64,000 bases of DNA from Hexactinellida sp. DTS-2022 (GCA_028753945.1 JAPNXP010000005.1:2728001-2792000); one strand, 5' to 3'; positions 23,210 through 35,866 are shown, numbered from the stretch's first letter. Made by a program: numbers and translations. The notes: a model not told the origin generated them from the letters alone.

Positions 23210-26117
23210 TCATAGCCTACTCCATATATGGCCTGACAGTAGATGTACCAGGGTTGCACAAGAACATGACAAATTTTATTTTTTTATGTTCAGTATATGA
23301 ACTAAGTTCTTTATACGTCTCTATTTCGTAAATAACTCATCTCTGCTAGCCCGTAATTAGTATCAGCTTTAATGAGAACGGTGGTTGGATTTTCATAATT
23401 TAATATAGTAATAATATACACAAACAGTACAATTTATAATATTAATACTATAGTAAATAATACACAATTATTTGCTTTCTTTCCTCTCCTCTTTCTCTCT
23501 CTCGCTCTTACAGTGACACACGACACACTTAACTACATAATATAAATAAGAATCAACAGAGTAATACAAATCATGGTAAACACAAATAAGTAGACACATA
23601 CTTAAGAGAATTACTTTAATTTACTCTTTTCTATACTTTTTGAAGAACCAGTGAGTTATAATTCTCAACTTTGTTTGCAAGAAAGCAATTCGCTGCGGTA
23701 AGACGAGATTCGATAAGATATTCCAACTAAACACATCATAGCTAATACAAGTTACTTCCAAAATACTTGGATCGCGATTATCACTATCTTCCAAATACAT
23801 CAACGTGAGTTCAACTAGTATTTTTCTAGAAGGTCCACTTACAAGCTTCGCCCACAGCTCTTTATTGTTTTCGATGGCACTAATGGTCTTCCACAAAACA
23901 AGTATAGAATTCAAAACTGGCTCAGATGGATATTTAAGTCTGCCATGGCCCGTTTGCTGCAGAAGTTTTTACTGAGAATCCAGGTCCAAATAAAGGAGAA
24001 ATTCTTTATCAACTGTTAGCATATGTAGACAGATATGACACGGTTTTGTTTGTTTCGGCTACTGATGGACACAATAGCCTGCAATAAAGGCTAATGATTG
24101 AAGCAACTGTGAACCACAATCAATTGTTGACCGATCATTAAACTCGCATCAAGAAATGGCTCCAAATTGAACTAACCATCAGTAGTGAAATACGGACAAG
24201 AAAATGACTTGACAAATGACTGAAAGATTGCCGGAAGTGTCTTGTTGGTCTGCAAATATGTTTAATATGCTAGTAAGTTTAAGTCGACGCTCGGTTTAAA
24301 GGATTTGAAGATAGGATATATTATAATTAGAACCCGACATCATACTGTATAGACCGAAATTGTGTTCCAAGGGATCCGTCTGTAGAAAGGAGGACAACAC
24401 GTATGTAAAGCCACATGTTTGAGTCAAATGGTTGGTAATTTATAGTAAGGCAATACAACCATGTCTAAAACTGGTGTATGTTTGTTTACTCAGTTTGCCA
24501 ATTTTTTCTGGTAAAGTTTGCCAAGCATCTAACCAAAAAACTACACGAGTCAAAAATAGAAATCGCTCGTCATTCAAAGTCAAAGGTCTAGAGAAATTAT
24601 CGTTCAAATGTATTCCTTTAAAAGGTGTATTACCTACCGTTGAATAATTACCAAACAGTAAGAAGGGTATCAACAAACTCTGGAGTATTATTTCAATATT
24701 CTGGATAACGAAATTCGTTCTGGATAGTTAGCGCAGATATTGTTAATTCGTCAACTACTTTCAAAACCAGTTTGACATTTTGACGCTCTATGCTAGACTG
24801 AAAACAGGACTTCATAGTCAAATGAGGAGCTAACTTGGCTAAACTTTCTGAATTATATAATTGACGTCAGGGAATGAAAGGTTCACGAACGTACTGAATT
24901 GACGCAATTCAGTTCATCGTAAATTAATGCACCTTCAGTTCGTTCAAGTTCACATCCTAACTTCAGCTCCACCAGCGTCGTTCAGTTCGTTCATGGGCTA
25001 AGCTGCGTTCGTTCAATTAAGTTGGTTCTATTCGTTTAGTTCAGTTCGTTCAGTGTACAGTGACTAAGTCGAACTATTCCGTTTATGATAGCTCTTCGAT
25101 CCTCCAAGCTGTTATTGAAGTTCAGGCTAAGAAGCTAGAATCTAAGCTAAGAGACAGGAGTCCACTGGTGATGTCCGGAATTAGCACTTTCGCAGTCACC
25201 TATTATTTTTAACGGATCTATATTTATATTTTATATTTATTCAGTTTAGTTCGTTCAGTTCAGTTCGTTCAATCCGTTCAATTGCCGTTCGGAAACCGTT
25301 GGCGTTCATTCAGTTCGTTCACCGTGAATCCCTCAAAAGTCCTACGTTCAGTTCGTTCAGTTCAAGTTCAATAAGTTCGTTCGTGAACCTTTCATTCCCT
25401 GATTGACGTCATCTTAAAAGAATGCACAACCAAACTTAAGGGGATAATCAATATAAGAACTAGAGTTGTATTTTAAAGCAAGTTCCTGCAAAACCGATTC
25501 AATTTCTCAGATGTCACTAGTTGCAGCAATGGGAACGGATATACTCTGTCCATTAAAATAGCCTGAGGTGGAAAATAAGCATTGATTTCAATGTACAAAT
25601 CTACGGAGATATTCTTTTCAGCCATTTTTGCGAGAACAAAAGTTATGTTGCTCTCATTACGGAACCACATCAACCAACTATTGGGTAAATATATCAAGGT
25701 TAACTTATCTTTCAAGTCCTGTAGAGATTGACCACAAACTTCTCTTTCTCTTAACTCTCGGATCTCAAGCTGAGTTGTAGTGTTTGGATCATCAAGTCTT
25801 CCTCTTTTGCATCGTATGACAAGCGATTCAGTTTGGTAGTTTTAGTTGAATAATACGCCGGGCAGTAAACTTGGTACAGCGCCTTCCTTCAGCTTTAGCT
25901 TGGCCCGTGGTACTTCAGTAAAAGTAACATCTCCTTTTGGGACTTTGAATGTGTAGTCTATGTCTTCTTTCTGAAAATGGTTGATACATACATAGACCAC
26001 CGTCAGGTCACCAATATCCTCGCGACGAAGAGCGCATGTCCAGGGTTGGTGACTTTGAGAAATCTTTAAAAACAGGAACATGGTCATCCGGGTTGTAGTT
26101 GCTCTTGCAACCGAACA
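23210..26117 (-). pseudogene. P-element/THAP9-like transposase, copy 2
   Basis: Read from 26117 leftwards. A THAP DNA-binding domain (about 26115-25850) has GCKSNY (a zinc Cys), a frameshift, VCINHF (Cys and His) and the AVPSLLP motif; the first zinc Cys would lie beyond the palindrome boundary. At 25715-25473 comes a LKDKLTLIYLPNSWLMW segment followed by NITFVLA, resembling the start of the transposase domain. After the MITE at 24868-25401, 24676-24440 repeats the C-terminal block of copy 1 (DERFLFL, WLDAW, GKLSKQTYTSFRHG). At 23914-23621 is a C-terminal block absent from copy 1. The element is broken in several places. Confidence 0.65.
24868..25401. mobile_element. hAT-type MITE with GTTCAGTTC arrays (534 bp)
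   Basis: Ends CAGGGAATGAAAGGTTCACG are inverted, with a perfect 8-bp duplication ATTGACGT (24860-24867, 25402-25409). The interior near both ends is built of GTTCAGTTC and GTTCGTTCA words that extend the terminal motif. It lies in the P-element-like gene. Confidence 0.85.
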
Positions 26118-26233
26118 TAATTTATTTAATTATTGTGCCAACTTTTCCTGTCCAAATAATACACTATTCACTTACTATTCATATATTATTTCAATTCTTA
26201 GATAAACTACATACCTTAATAATTTTAATATTA

Positions 26234-26942
26234 ATGCGCACCCCCTAATTTTTTTTCTTCCAAGTTTAGAGAAAAATATGTTTATAACTTTATATTCATT
26301 TATTTAGTTTCAAAATCCAATTAATGAGGGTAATCAGAAAAAATATTAATTACAATGTGTAATCACAAAATTATAATGTGACAAGGCTGGATTCGGTTAA
26401 CCGGCTAACCGGTTAACCGTTGCTGACATCGGTTAACGGTTAGAGATTTTATTAACCAGCTAGCCGGTCTGTTGAATATCAGCAGAGTTATTGGGAAATT
26501 AATGTATATAGTATTAAAATCTTTTGAATTTTATCAGAATAAGTTAGTCCTAAATCCATTTCTCATAACCACTAATAAATTTTCTTAGACAACATTGATT
26601 TAAATTTACCTAAAGCACGAAATGTATTAGTTAATATACTTATGCGGTTATACTTTATACATCTGAGTCTTATTCTGTAGTATAATCAAATTTTTATAAA
26701 GGATTTATTGTATTGAGTAGGATGGGCGGTTAACCGTGGCGAGAAAATGAAATGTAACCGTAACTTCACATCGGTTAACCAACCCCACCCTTGAATGTGA
26801 CAAATTAAATTGTTTGAATTGCTTAAAATTTGTTCTTTTTTCTTTCTGATCACGCCCCTTAATTGGATCATGGCCCTTTGATGGTTGCTTAATGAACATA
26901 TTTTATTCAAGGCTCAATAAAATATATTTAGGGGGTGCGCAT
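26234..26942. mobile_element. TIR element ATGCGCACCCCCTAA, left-arm copy
   Basis: A 15-bp perfect inverted repeat at both ends, with no transposase. It contains the GGTTAACC element at 26382-26793. A mirror copy is at 32341-33049. It was present before the palindrome formed. Confidence 0.65.
26382..26793. mobile_element. GGTTAACC-word MITE, left-arm copy
   Basis: Ends CAAGGCTGGATTCGGTTAAC and CAAGGGTGGGGTTGGTTAAC (other strand) are flanked by AATGTGA on both sides. GGTTAACC/GGCTAACC words repeat inside the ends. Another copy, split by a TTAA element, lies at 40511-42380. Confidence 0.75.
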
Positions 26943-27109
26943 GATATTCTAACTTTTCTTACTTTAAGTAAAATAAATTGGACAATCGGAATACTCCTTA
27001 TAAACTCACCATAAGGAACATTTTCAATAATGTCTTCAAGTATATTCATCTTACTAATTTCATTAACCTACATATTTGTTTTATACTTTCTTAAAGTAAT
27101 ATAATAACA

Positions 27110-28590
27110 ATGCCGCATCCTATTGTTCAAACGAAGAGTCAAACTGAGCACTATACTTTTGGAATACCTTCTCCCTTTTCACAATTTGCATTACCAACAA
27201 AAAATGACGTAGTTAACCATTCATTTTATGTTCAAAGGGATCAATCGAAATTGAAAAGTTTGCATCCAACAAATGCTGATATTACATACATTGTCACTTC
27301 TGATATACAAAAAATCTGGGAACGAGCAACGATTCTAATTTTGAGTCGCCAATCACTCCTCTACAAGGTTAAAACGTTGTTCAAAGATACCAATGGATTA
27401 AAGTAATTGCCCCAAAATCGTCGATCAGATAATAGTCAAAGTATCAAATACAAATTCAAGCCTGAATCATTGTTTGATATTGCAAAGAGTTCCTCCTTCA
27501 GGAAGTGAGATCATCCTATACTGTCCTATCTAAATTGCCACTGTACCCAAAGCCTCCAGAAATAACATTTGACTGGGAGTTTTACCTCGATCAACTTGGT
27601 GCCCGTCGGCTAATAATTGGTAACATCGATAAATATAATTCAGCCAAACCTAACGAGCGTGAAAAAATATGCATAGGGAAAGAATCTATATGGATATCTG
27701 TAAGAAAGAAATTAAATCTGAAATTGACATTTTAGAAGATACTGATGAAACCACATGCGAAATCGATGAAATAAATGATCCAACTGACGAATTTTCTGGA
27801 AAATTGGATATTACTAATACAAAACAAAACCGATTTCACTATCCCACTTTGGCAGAGGCGTGTGTAAGGTATCAAGTATCGTCTCGTGCAGCAGCTGCTG
27901 TCTACAACGCTGGGTTATTGACTTAGCGATTCTTACTGAAAATAATAAATTGGATCACAGTAAACTGAACCGTGAGATTTTTAAAGTTAGTAACAGGTAT
28001 CTGACAAACAAAAGATGGATATATCAAATTGCATCTGGCGGCGGGCATCTGCATTGCATTCAATGAGAGTACAGATGAATCTTAAGATTTAGTTAAAAGT
28101 GAATAAATATTAGCCATGATCAGAAATCAACACATATTCCTGTTTCAGTTCAGATTATTATCAAAGAAGAGCATGTACCAATTTTATCGGAACCTGGAAG
28201 TAAATATCATTTGTCACCAAATGACAGCAAAGCACTAACCTTAGCTAAGGTTTGCTCGATGTTCTAACAGAAACATCATCAAGAGAATCACTCAAAGCGA
28301 TCTGATGTGATGGATGCATTAAGAATAGTGGCGCAAAAGGCGGAGTAATTGCAATCATTGAAAATATTTTGAATAGAGGGTTGCACCATTTCATTTGTAG
28401 GCTGCATCTAAACGAATTACGGTTCCTCAAATTTTTTAGTCTATACGATGCTGTAACAACAGGGGCAAATACATTATCAGGTCCTATTGGAAAACAAGTT
28501 AGTAAAGATTTAATGAATTGCACAATGATTAGTTGGGAAATTGCGTATTTGAACCAGAACTTACGCAATAACATAACATATTAAATACTA
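27110..28590 (+). pseudogene. Uncharacterised multi-copy protein gene, left-arm copy
   Basis: Broken frames in order: 27110-27406 (begins MPHPIVQTKSQTEHYTFG, includes IQKIWERATI), 27505-27735 (FYLDQLGARRLIIGNIDKY), 27669-27926 (YPTLAEACVRYQVSSRAAAA), 27860-28066, and 28369-28584 (HHFICRLHLNELRFLKFFS, then TLSGPIGKQVSKD). I recall similar patterns (a Leu-His-Asn-Glu-Leu segment followed by a SGPIGK motif) from uncharacterised multi-copy invertebrate proteins, but I cannot name a family or function. The repeated occurrence suggests a transposon or selfish gene. At least four frame changes make this copy non-functional. The mirror copy at 30693-32173 is identical where compared. Confidence 0.5.
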
Positions 28591-29436
28591 TGGGTAGTGT
28601 TTTAGACATCACATGATAAATACTGACTCATTTGCTTCTCAAGTGGAACATTAAGTGAATTTTCGAGCATCGAATGTGAAAAGGTTAAAAAAGCCATTAT
28701 ATACTCGAAAAATAAGTAATTTACATGCATAATAACAGAAGTTAAGAATTCATATATCCCAAGTTATAGCATAATCAAATTTCTATACTATAAGAATCCA
28801 TATTTTCAAATAATTGAAATTTCTCTATCTAAAATTATGATTTCGAATAGTAAGTTCAATTATTAAATGTTCCTTACTCTATTTAGCAAAGTTATCAAAG
28901 TGGGATTTTCAGGGGAGTAAGACAAAATAAGGAAAACTATGAAAGATAGACTCTAATGATGTATTATTGACAAATATGTTATCGGTAGATGCAAACTAAA
29001 TGGCATCATCAAAAATGATGTACATAGTCTTTTAAGGAGATAGGGTTGTGGGTATTCGACACCCGATAACCCCCAATTTTTATAGCGTTTTTAGGCATCA
29101 CTTTTTGATAGGAACAAATAACAGTAATTTCACAATTCTCTAAATGAAGATTTGAATTAGATATTGATAGTTTAAAATAGCATAATAGTGAATCCATACT
29201 AGTCAATATAAATTCTAGCAATTTTCTCTGTTTGGCGCAAGTTCTAATTCAGTGCCAATTTAACTCTACTCATGACCTACGTTATATAAGGCCTATGCAC
29301 CAACTTTGTGAAACTGGACCATGGATTAAAGGAAGGCCATTGATAAATAGGTTATTTATCGTTATCTAAATAACTATTAGTGATAGACCTCATAAATGTT
29401 CTATAACCATATAGGAACATGATATCAAGGTATACA

Positions 29437-29846
29437 CAATAATCTTTGAGAGAATAAGATAATTAGCACTTCATTCCTTATGAGGTAATACACTCATTAT
29501 CTCAAAAATTATTGTAATTAGGCATATATAATGTATTATCAATGAATAGGAAGTTACCTATTGCGATTAGATCAGTACTAGCCTAGTTTACATAAAATAG
29601 ATAGTTTTTAAGTTATGGCTCATTTTAAGAAATATACATTTCCCTGGCAACCGAGAAATGTGTCAACATTCCATTTATAATTTCGATATATTTCATTCAA
29701 CGAGTTATGTGCATCATCATGTTCCAATTTTAAACACTTATAACGCGTCTAACTATGTTGAATGCAGGCTAGAAAAACACGATAATTCACCAAAAATAGC
29801 GATTAAGTAATCAAATGATGACTTAGCTCAATTCTGAAGGGTGTTA
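29437..29846. other. Palindrome spacer
   Basis: Unpaired 410 bp between the arms. Its right half belongs to the dispersed repeat also found at 1907-2195 and 9195-9430. No coding frame. Confidence 0.8.
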
Positions 29847-30692
29847 TGTATACCTTGATATCATGTTCCTATATGGTTATAGAACATTTATGAGGTCTAT
29901 CACTAATAGTTATTTAGATAACGATAAATAACCTATTTATCAATGGCCTTCCTTTAATCCATGGTCCAGTTTCACAAAGTTGGTGCATAGGCCTTATATA
30001 ACGTAGGTCATGAGTAGAGTTAAATTGGCACTGAATTAGAACTTGCGCCAAACAGAGAAAATTGCTAGAATTTATATTGACTAGTATGGATTCACTATTA
30101 TGCTATTTTAAACTATCAATATCTAATTCAAATCTTCATTTAGAGAATTGTGAAATTACTGTTATTTGTTCCTATCAAAAAGTGATGCCTAAAAACGCTA
30201 TAAAAATTGGGGGTTATCGGGTGTCGAATACCCACAACCCTATCTCCTTAAAAGACTATGTACATCATTTTTGATGATGCCATTTAGTTTGCATCTACCG
30301 ATAACATATTTGTCAATAATACATCATTAGAGTCTATCTTTCATAGTTTTCCTTATTTTGTCTTACTCCCCTGAAAATCCCACTTTGATAACTTTGCTAA
30401 ATAGAGTAAGGAACATTTAATAATTGAACTTACTATTCGAAATCATAATTTTAGATAGAGAAATTTCAATTATTTGAAAATATGGATTCTTATAGTATAG
30501 AAATTTGATTATGCTATAACTTGGGATATATGAATTCTTAACTTCTGTTATTATGCATGTAAATTACTTATTTTTCGAGTATATAATGGCTTTTTTAACC
30601 TTTTCACATTCGATGCTCGAAAATTCACTTAATGTTCCACTTGAGAAGCAAATGAGTCAGTATTTATCATGTGATGTCTAAAACACTACCCA

Positions 30693-32173
30693 TAGTATTT
30701 AATATGTTATGTTATTGCGTAAGTTCTGGTTCAAATACGCAATTTCCCAACTAATCATTGTGCAATTCATTAAATCTTTACTAACTTGTTTTCCAATAGG
30801 ACCTGATAATGTATTTGCCCCTGTTGTTACAGCATCGTATAGACTAAAAAATTTGAGGAACCGTAATTCGTTTAGATGCAGCCTACAAATGAAATGGTGC
30901 AACCCTCTATTCAAAATATTTTCAATGATTGCAATTACTCCGCCTTTTGCGCCACTATTCTTAATGCATCCATCACATCAGATCGCTTTGAGTGATTCTC
31001 TTGATGATGTTTCTGTTAGAACATCGAGCAAACCTTAGCTAAGGTTAGTGCTTTGCTGTCATTTGGTGACAAATGATATTTACTTCCAGGTTCCGATAAA
31101 ATTGGTACATGCTCTTCTTTGATAATAATCTGAACTGAAACAGGAATATGTGTTGATTTCTGATCATGGCTAATATTTATTCACTTTTAACTAAATCTTA
31201 AGATTCATCTGTACTCTCATTGAATGCAATGCAGATGCCCGCCGCCAGATGCAATTTGATATATCCATCTTTTGTTTGTCAGATACCTGTTACTAACTTT
31301 AAAAATCTCACGGTTCAGTTTACTGTGATCCAATTTATTATTTTCAGTAAGAATCGCTAAGTCAATAACCCAGCGTTGTAGACAGCAGCTGCTGCACGAG
31401 ACGATACTTGATACCTTACACACGCCTCTGCCAAAGTGGGATAGTGAAATCGGTTTTGTTTTGTATTAGTAATATCCAATTTTCCAGAAAATTCGTCAGT
31501 TGGATCATTTATTTCATCGATTTCGCATGTGGTTTCATCAGTATCTTCTAAAATGTCAATTTCAGATTTAATTTCTTTCTTACAGATATCCATATAGATT
31601 CTTTCCCTATGCATATTTTTTCACGCTCGTTAGGTTTGGCTGAATTATATTTATCGATGTTACCAATTATTAGCCGACGGGCACCAAGTTGATCGAGGTA
31701 AAACTCCCAGTCAAATGTTATTTCTGGAGGCTTTGGGTACAGTGGCAATTTAGATAGGACAGTATAGGATGATCTCACTTCCTGAAGGAGGAACTCTTTG
31801 CAATATCAAACAATGATTCAGGCTTGAATTTGTATTTGATACTTTGACTATTATCTGATCGACGATTTTGGGGCAATTACTTTAATCCATTGGTATCTTT
31901 GAACAACGTTTTAACCTTGTAGAGGAGTGATTGGCGACTCAAAATTAGAATCGTTGCTCGTTCCCAGATTTTTTGTATATCAGAAGTGACAATGTATGTA
32001 ATATCAGCATTTGTTGGATGCAAACTTTTCAATTTCGATTGATCCCTTTGAACATAAAATGAATGGTTAACTACGTCATTTTTTGTTGGTAATGCAAATT
32101 GTGAAAAGGGAGAAGGTATTCCAAAAGTATAGTGCTCAGTTTGACTCTTCGTTTGAACAATAGGATGCGGCAT
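30693..32173 (-). pseudogene. Uncharacterised multi-copy protein gene, right-arm copy
   Basis: Mirror image of the gene at 27110-28590, with the same frames and the same breaks, so the gene was already broken when the arms were duplicated. Nothing distinguishes the two copies at protein level. Confidence 0.5.
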
Positions 32174-32340
32174 TGTTATTATATTACTTTAAGAAAGTAT
32201 AAAACAAATATGTAGGTTAATGAAATTAGTAAGATGAATATACTTGAAGACATTATTGAAAATGTTCCTTATGGTGAGTTTATAAGGAGTATTCCGATTG
32301 TCCAATTTATTTTACTTAAAGTAAGAAAAGTTAGAATATC

Positions 32341-33049
32341 ATGCGCACCCCCTAAATATATTTTATTGAGCCTTGAATAAAATATGTTCATTAAGCAACC
32401 ATCAAAGGGCCATGATCCAATTAAGGGGCGTGATCAGAAAGAAAAAAGAACAAATTTTAAGCAATTCAAACAATTTAATTTGTCACATTCAAGGGTGGGG
32501 TTGGTTAACCGATGTGAAGTTACGGTTACATTTCATTTTCTCGCCACGGTTAACCGCCCATCCTACTCAATACAATAAATCCTTTATAAAAATTTGATTA
32601 TACTACAGAATAAGACTCAGATGTATAAAGTATAACCGCATAAGTATATTAACTAATACATTTCGTGCTTTAGGTAAATTTAAATCAATGTTGTCTAAGA
32701 AAATTTATTAGTGGTTATGAGAAATGGATTTAGGACTAACTTATTCTGATAAAATTCAAAAGATTTTAATACTATATACATTAATTTCCCAATAACTCTG
32801 CTGATATTCAACAGACCGGCTAGCTGGTTAATAAAATCTCTAACCGTTAACCGATGTCAGCAACGGTTAACCGGTTAGCCGGTTAACCGAATCCAGCCTT
32901 GTCACATTATAATTTTGTGATTACACATTGTAATTAATATTTTTTCTGATTACCCTCATTAATTGGATTTTGAAACTAAATAAATGAATATAAAGTTATA
33001 AACATATTTTTCTCTAAACTTGGAAGAAAAAAAATTAGGGGGTGCGCAT
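32341..33049. mobile_element. TIR element ATGCGCACCCCCTAA, right-arm copy
   Basis: Mirror of 26234-26942, including the nested GGTTAACC MITE at 32490-32901. Confidence 0.65.
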
Positions 33050-33069
33050 TAATATTAAAACTATTAAGG

Positions 33070-33215
33070 CAGGGGCGTATACTCGGGATGGGGAATGCCC
33101 GGATTGGTAGGGCCATTTATGCTAACTTGCATCATACTTAATAGAAGATGATGGCTCATTACAAATTATTGATAGGGCCATGGCCTCACCAACCCTACCG
33201 GAGCCTACGCCTATG
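33070..33215. mobile_element. MITE (146 bp) unique to the right arm
   Basis: Ends CAGGGGCGTATACTC and GAGCCTACGCCTATG are imperfectly inverted. A perfect 5-bp duplication TAAGG flanks it (33065-33069, 33216-33220). The left arm has the uninterrupted site, so the insertion is younger than the palindrome. Confidence 0.8.
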
Positions 33216-33479
33216 TAAGGTATGTAGTTTATCTAAGAATTGAAATACTATATGAATAGTAAGTGAATAGTGTATTATTAGGACAGGAAAAGTTGGCACA
33301 ATAATTAAATAAATTAATCCAAATCCAGCCCAAAGTTATGTGCTATACCAAGTAGAAAATCCATCATTGAACGATTGAAGTAGTCCCGCACTAAGTTCCT
33401 GATTTTCTCTTCATGGTGTTGCAAATTTGTACGCTTTGTTGGTCTCTCTCCCGCTAGTCACCGTGATTTACCATAAATA

Positions 33480-33790
33480 TCGAATAATTTTATCAAATCA
33501 CGTTTTACAGGGTCGGTATGTATATAATTATACTCAGGTAGTTGATCGGAGTCGAAAGAGGGGTCACTCGATTGGGTAAGGACATAATTGGACAATGGAA
33601 TTTTGACACATTAGTGGTACATTCCAGCGTTCCTATGGAAAAAGCTCTTCAAAATATGGTCATGTGATATACCAAATTATCGGAAATTTTACTTGGAAAC
33701 CGAATTCGACAATAAAAAGACGATTTAACTTAATTTGAACAAGTTTTTTGGAAACAAGTCCGGCGAACACTATCGGACGTGTTAACTTTG
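33480..33790 (+). repeat. Dispersed repeat (GGGTCACTCGAT family), copy 2
   Basis: Aligns with 8722-9060, sharing GGGTC followed by ATATGTATATAATTATACT and the later CATTCCAGCGTT and GGTCATGTGA words. No protein was recognised. Confidence 0.55.
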
Positions 33791-33939
33791 ACGAGCTGCC
33801 ATGGCCGATTTAGACATTCTTTCAATTGCCTCAATATCCAATAATGTTTGCACTACATCAAAGTACATGTGTACAAATTTTGGTGCTTTTATCAAAAAAT
33901 GAACAATTGTATGGTTGTGCCGCTGCACTACGCTAGATA

Positions 33940-35460
33940 TTATATTTGTTTCAATTCTACCATTCCCTGTTCTAACTTAAGCGCCTGTATAAACTCCCAA
34001 ATAGTTGGATGATGGTAGCCAACAGTGGCGTTAGAAAATCGCTGCCAGGCCTCGACTGAATTTGTTGTTCTGGGAATCCAGCCAGCACTTAGAAATGGCA
34101 ATTCCACATCTCGATTGGAAAGATAAGTTGCTGAAAGTTCAGTCCGGTAGGACACGCCCAATGCACGTGGTTTCGAACTAATTAACTAAAACTCTGCCAA
34201 TGGCATGGGTAGGTTCTGGACTACAATACTAAACAACTTTAGAACATCACAAGGCGGTGCAAAAGCTAGGGCAGGTATCAGTTCATCTTTAACGCAAAAT
34301 CTTCGTTGTGCTGGTATTCGTGTTGAAGTCGTTCCGCTTGAATTTTCCGGAAAATATTCTGTGTCAAATGGAAAAAACAGCCTTTGAATAGGGTATTTAG
34401 CAAGAAATGTGAAAATGCATTTGCTGCTGCCTTTTTGAAGTCCACTAGTAAGTGCATTGGGTGAGCATGTTGACAGAGTTGCTTTATTGCTTCCCACATT
34501 TTCATATATGTTTCTTGGGATTTGTTTGGCAAAAGTGCGAATAAACTAGGTAGGAGATGGCCATCTTCTAATGGTGTAGGCCCAGAGGTGGCGCCACGCT
34601 GGGGCAAGATGGGGCAAATGCCCCACCACTGGTGGGGCAAGCCTTATCAATAGCTTAGAATTTATTTGGGCGCTTTTGAAGTTTTTTTTCGCTCGTCTTC
34701 TTAATAGGACGCTTTTTGAACCCAATTTTGTAGCATGGATTACGTTTGAATTGGTTTTCATGTTTTGAACCTTGATGTTATTTTTAGTCTTACCATGAAA
34801 TCTCCCCATCCCACTATTGTGTGTCTACCTATATTTTTTGATAGTTGTTTTATAGTTAAACATTTTGCCCCATCTCAAATGTCCCTTGCCCCGGCCAGCC
34901 CCATCGCTCATTTTGGTCTAGCGCCGCCACTGTTTAGGTCCACTCAATCCACGAATGCAATAGACTTGCTCAAAAGGTAATGGTGCCGTCTTAAAGGTAC
35001 CATCTACCAACCAAATCTGTGACAATTCCAGCATTTCAATCTTTTTTTAAATCCAAAATTAGAATTCTTCTCTCTTCTGGACCTGAATCATATTGAAGGA
35101 ATGTTTCATTATTTGCAGTTTTCATGTAATCCATCAGAATTTCAAGTTCGACTAAAATTTCGGGTTGGACTGGAACGAAATTTGCTTTTCTTCTTTCGCG
35201 TTGAATTATCCCCTTCAGGCTATTTAGTTTGGGTAACTTAGCAGCGTTCCATCGGTAATATTTGAAACACTTTCGCCAACAATATGATGGGTACTGTCCT
35301 GAGTATGTGCTGCTTTTCTTTTGAATCCTGCTTTAGTTTCCAGACAGAGAATCTTCCGCATTCAGGCACATGAAGATGCTCATTAATTCGTTTTATGATT
35401 CCCATACCTTTGGGAATGAAGTTTCGCTTTGCCTCTTTTCTTCTTAAACATTGCAAATAA
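33940..35460 (-). pseudogene. MULE (Mutator-like) transposase, copy 2
   Basis: Read leftwards from 35460. A linker typical of FLYWCH-MULE proteins comes first (EHLHVPECGRF, KLPKLNSLKGIIQRERR), then WLVDGTFKTAPLPFEQVY with the first catalytic Asp. A MITE follows at 34583-34932, then SLFALLPNKSQETY, LLVDFKKAAANAF (second Asp) and GCFFHLTQNIFRKIQ. The last block is RTTNSVEAWQRFSN (the catalytic Glu position) and WEFIQALKLEQ. The order matches MULE transposases, which cut and paste DNA with 9-bp duplications. Frameshifts are present near 35235 and elsewhere, plus the insertion. No FLYWCH finger itself was seen and the element ends were not found. It is related to, but clearly diverged from, the MULE at 43.1-45.1 kb. 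Confidence 0.8.
34583..34932. mobile_element. hAT-type MITE inside the MULE gene (350 bp)
   Basis: Ends CAGAGGTGGCGCCACGC and TAGCGCCGCCACTG are inverted. TGTAGGCC and TTTAGGTC (6 of 8) flank it. Removing it would bring the two MULE coding blocks together at the expected place. Confidence 0.65.
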
Positions 35461-35759
35461 GTAATTTCTCCTAAATTTTATGTTTGTCAAATATATACCG
35501 TTCTCCTCGATTTTATTTCCTCCTCTCTACTTGACTTAATTAACCGAAACGTAGTACCATTGTTTTCCGCCATCAATTTCAAAGAAAATGTTATGTCACA
35601 GACGAAATAGTTTTCCATATATATATATATAAATACACACATACACATGCGTTGAATTAACACTATATCGAATTATACTACTACTACTATATAACAACTA
35701 TTCTAATGAGCAAGTGTTTTGAATTCTCAGTGTTTTGGTATGATTTCAGATTTAGTATA

Positions 35760-35866
35760 GAAATATCGCAGGTCGAAATGTCGGCATATCGAATTGTCGT
35801 TATCGAACTTTCGCGTCTCGAATTCTCGCGTCTAGAAATTTCGCTTCTCGAAATGTCGGTACCCCA
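35760..35866. repeat. Short tandem array of TCGAAATGTCG words
   Basis: About five degenerate units of roughly 20 bp, each containing TCGAA(A/T)T and TCGCGTCTC/TCG variants. It looks like the word-array ends of the elements at 39411 and 42879, but no partner end was found. Confidence 0.55.

Larger units (their letters stand above)
26118..33316. repeat. 7.2-kb palindrome with 3.3-kb arms and 410-bp spacer
   Basis: Left arm 26118-29436 and right arm 29847-33316 are inverted copies. Paired positions sum to 59283 throughout, until the 151-bp insertion and target duplication at 33070-33220. Every compared stretch is identical except one base beside that insertion. Encoded frames occur in mirror image. 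The spacer is 29437-29846. The dispersed repeat at 1907-2195 runs unbroken across the spacer/right-arm junction, so the right side appears to be the original and the left arm the inverted copy. The left edge cuts a THAP reading frame. Confidence 0.9.
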
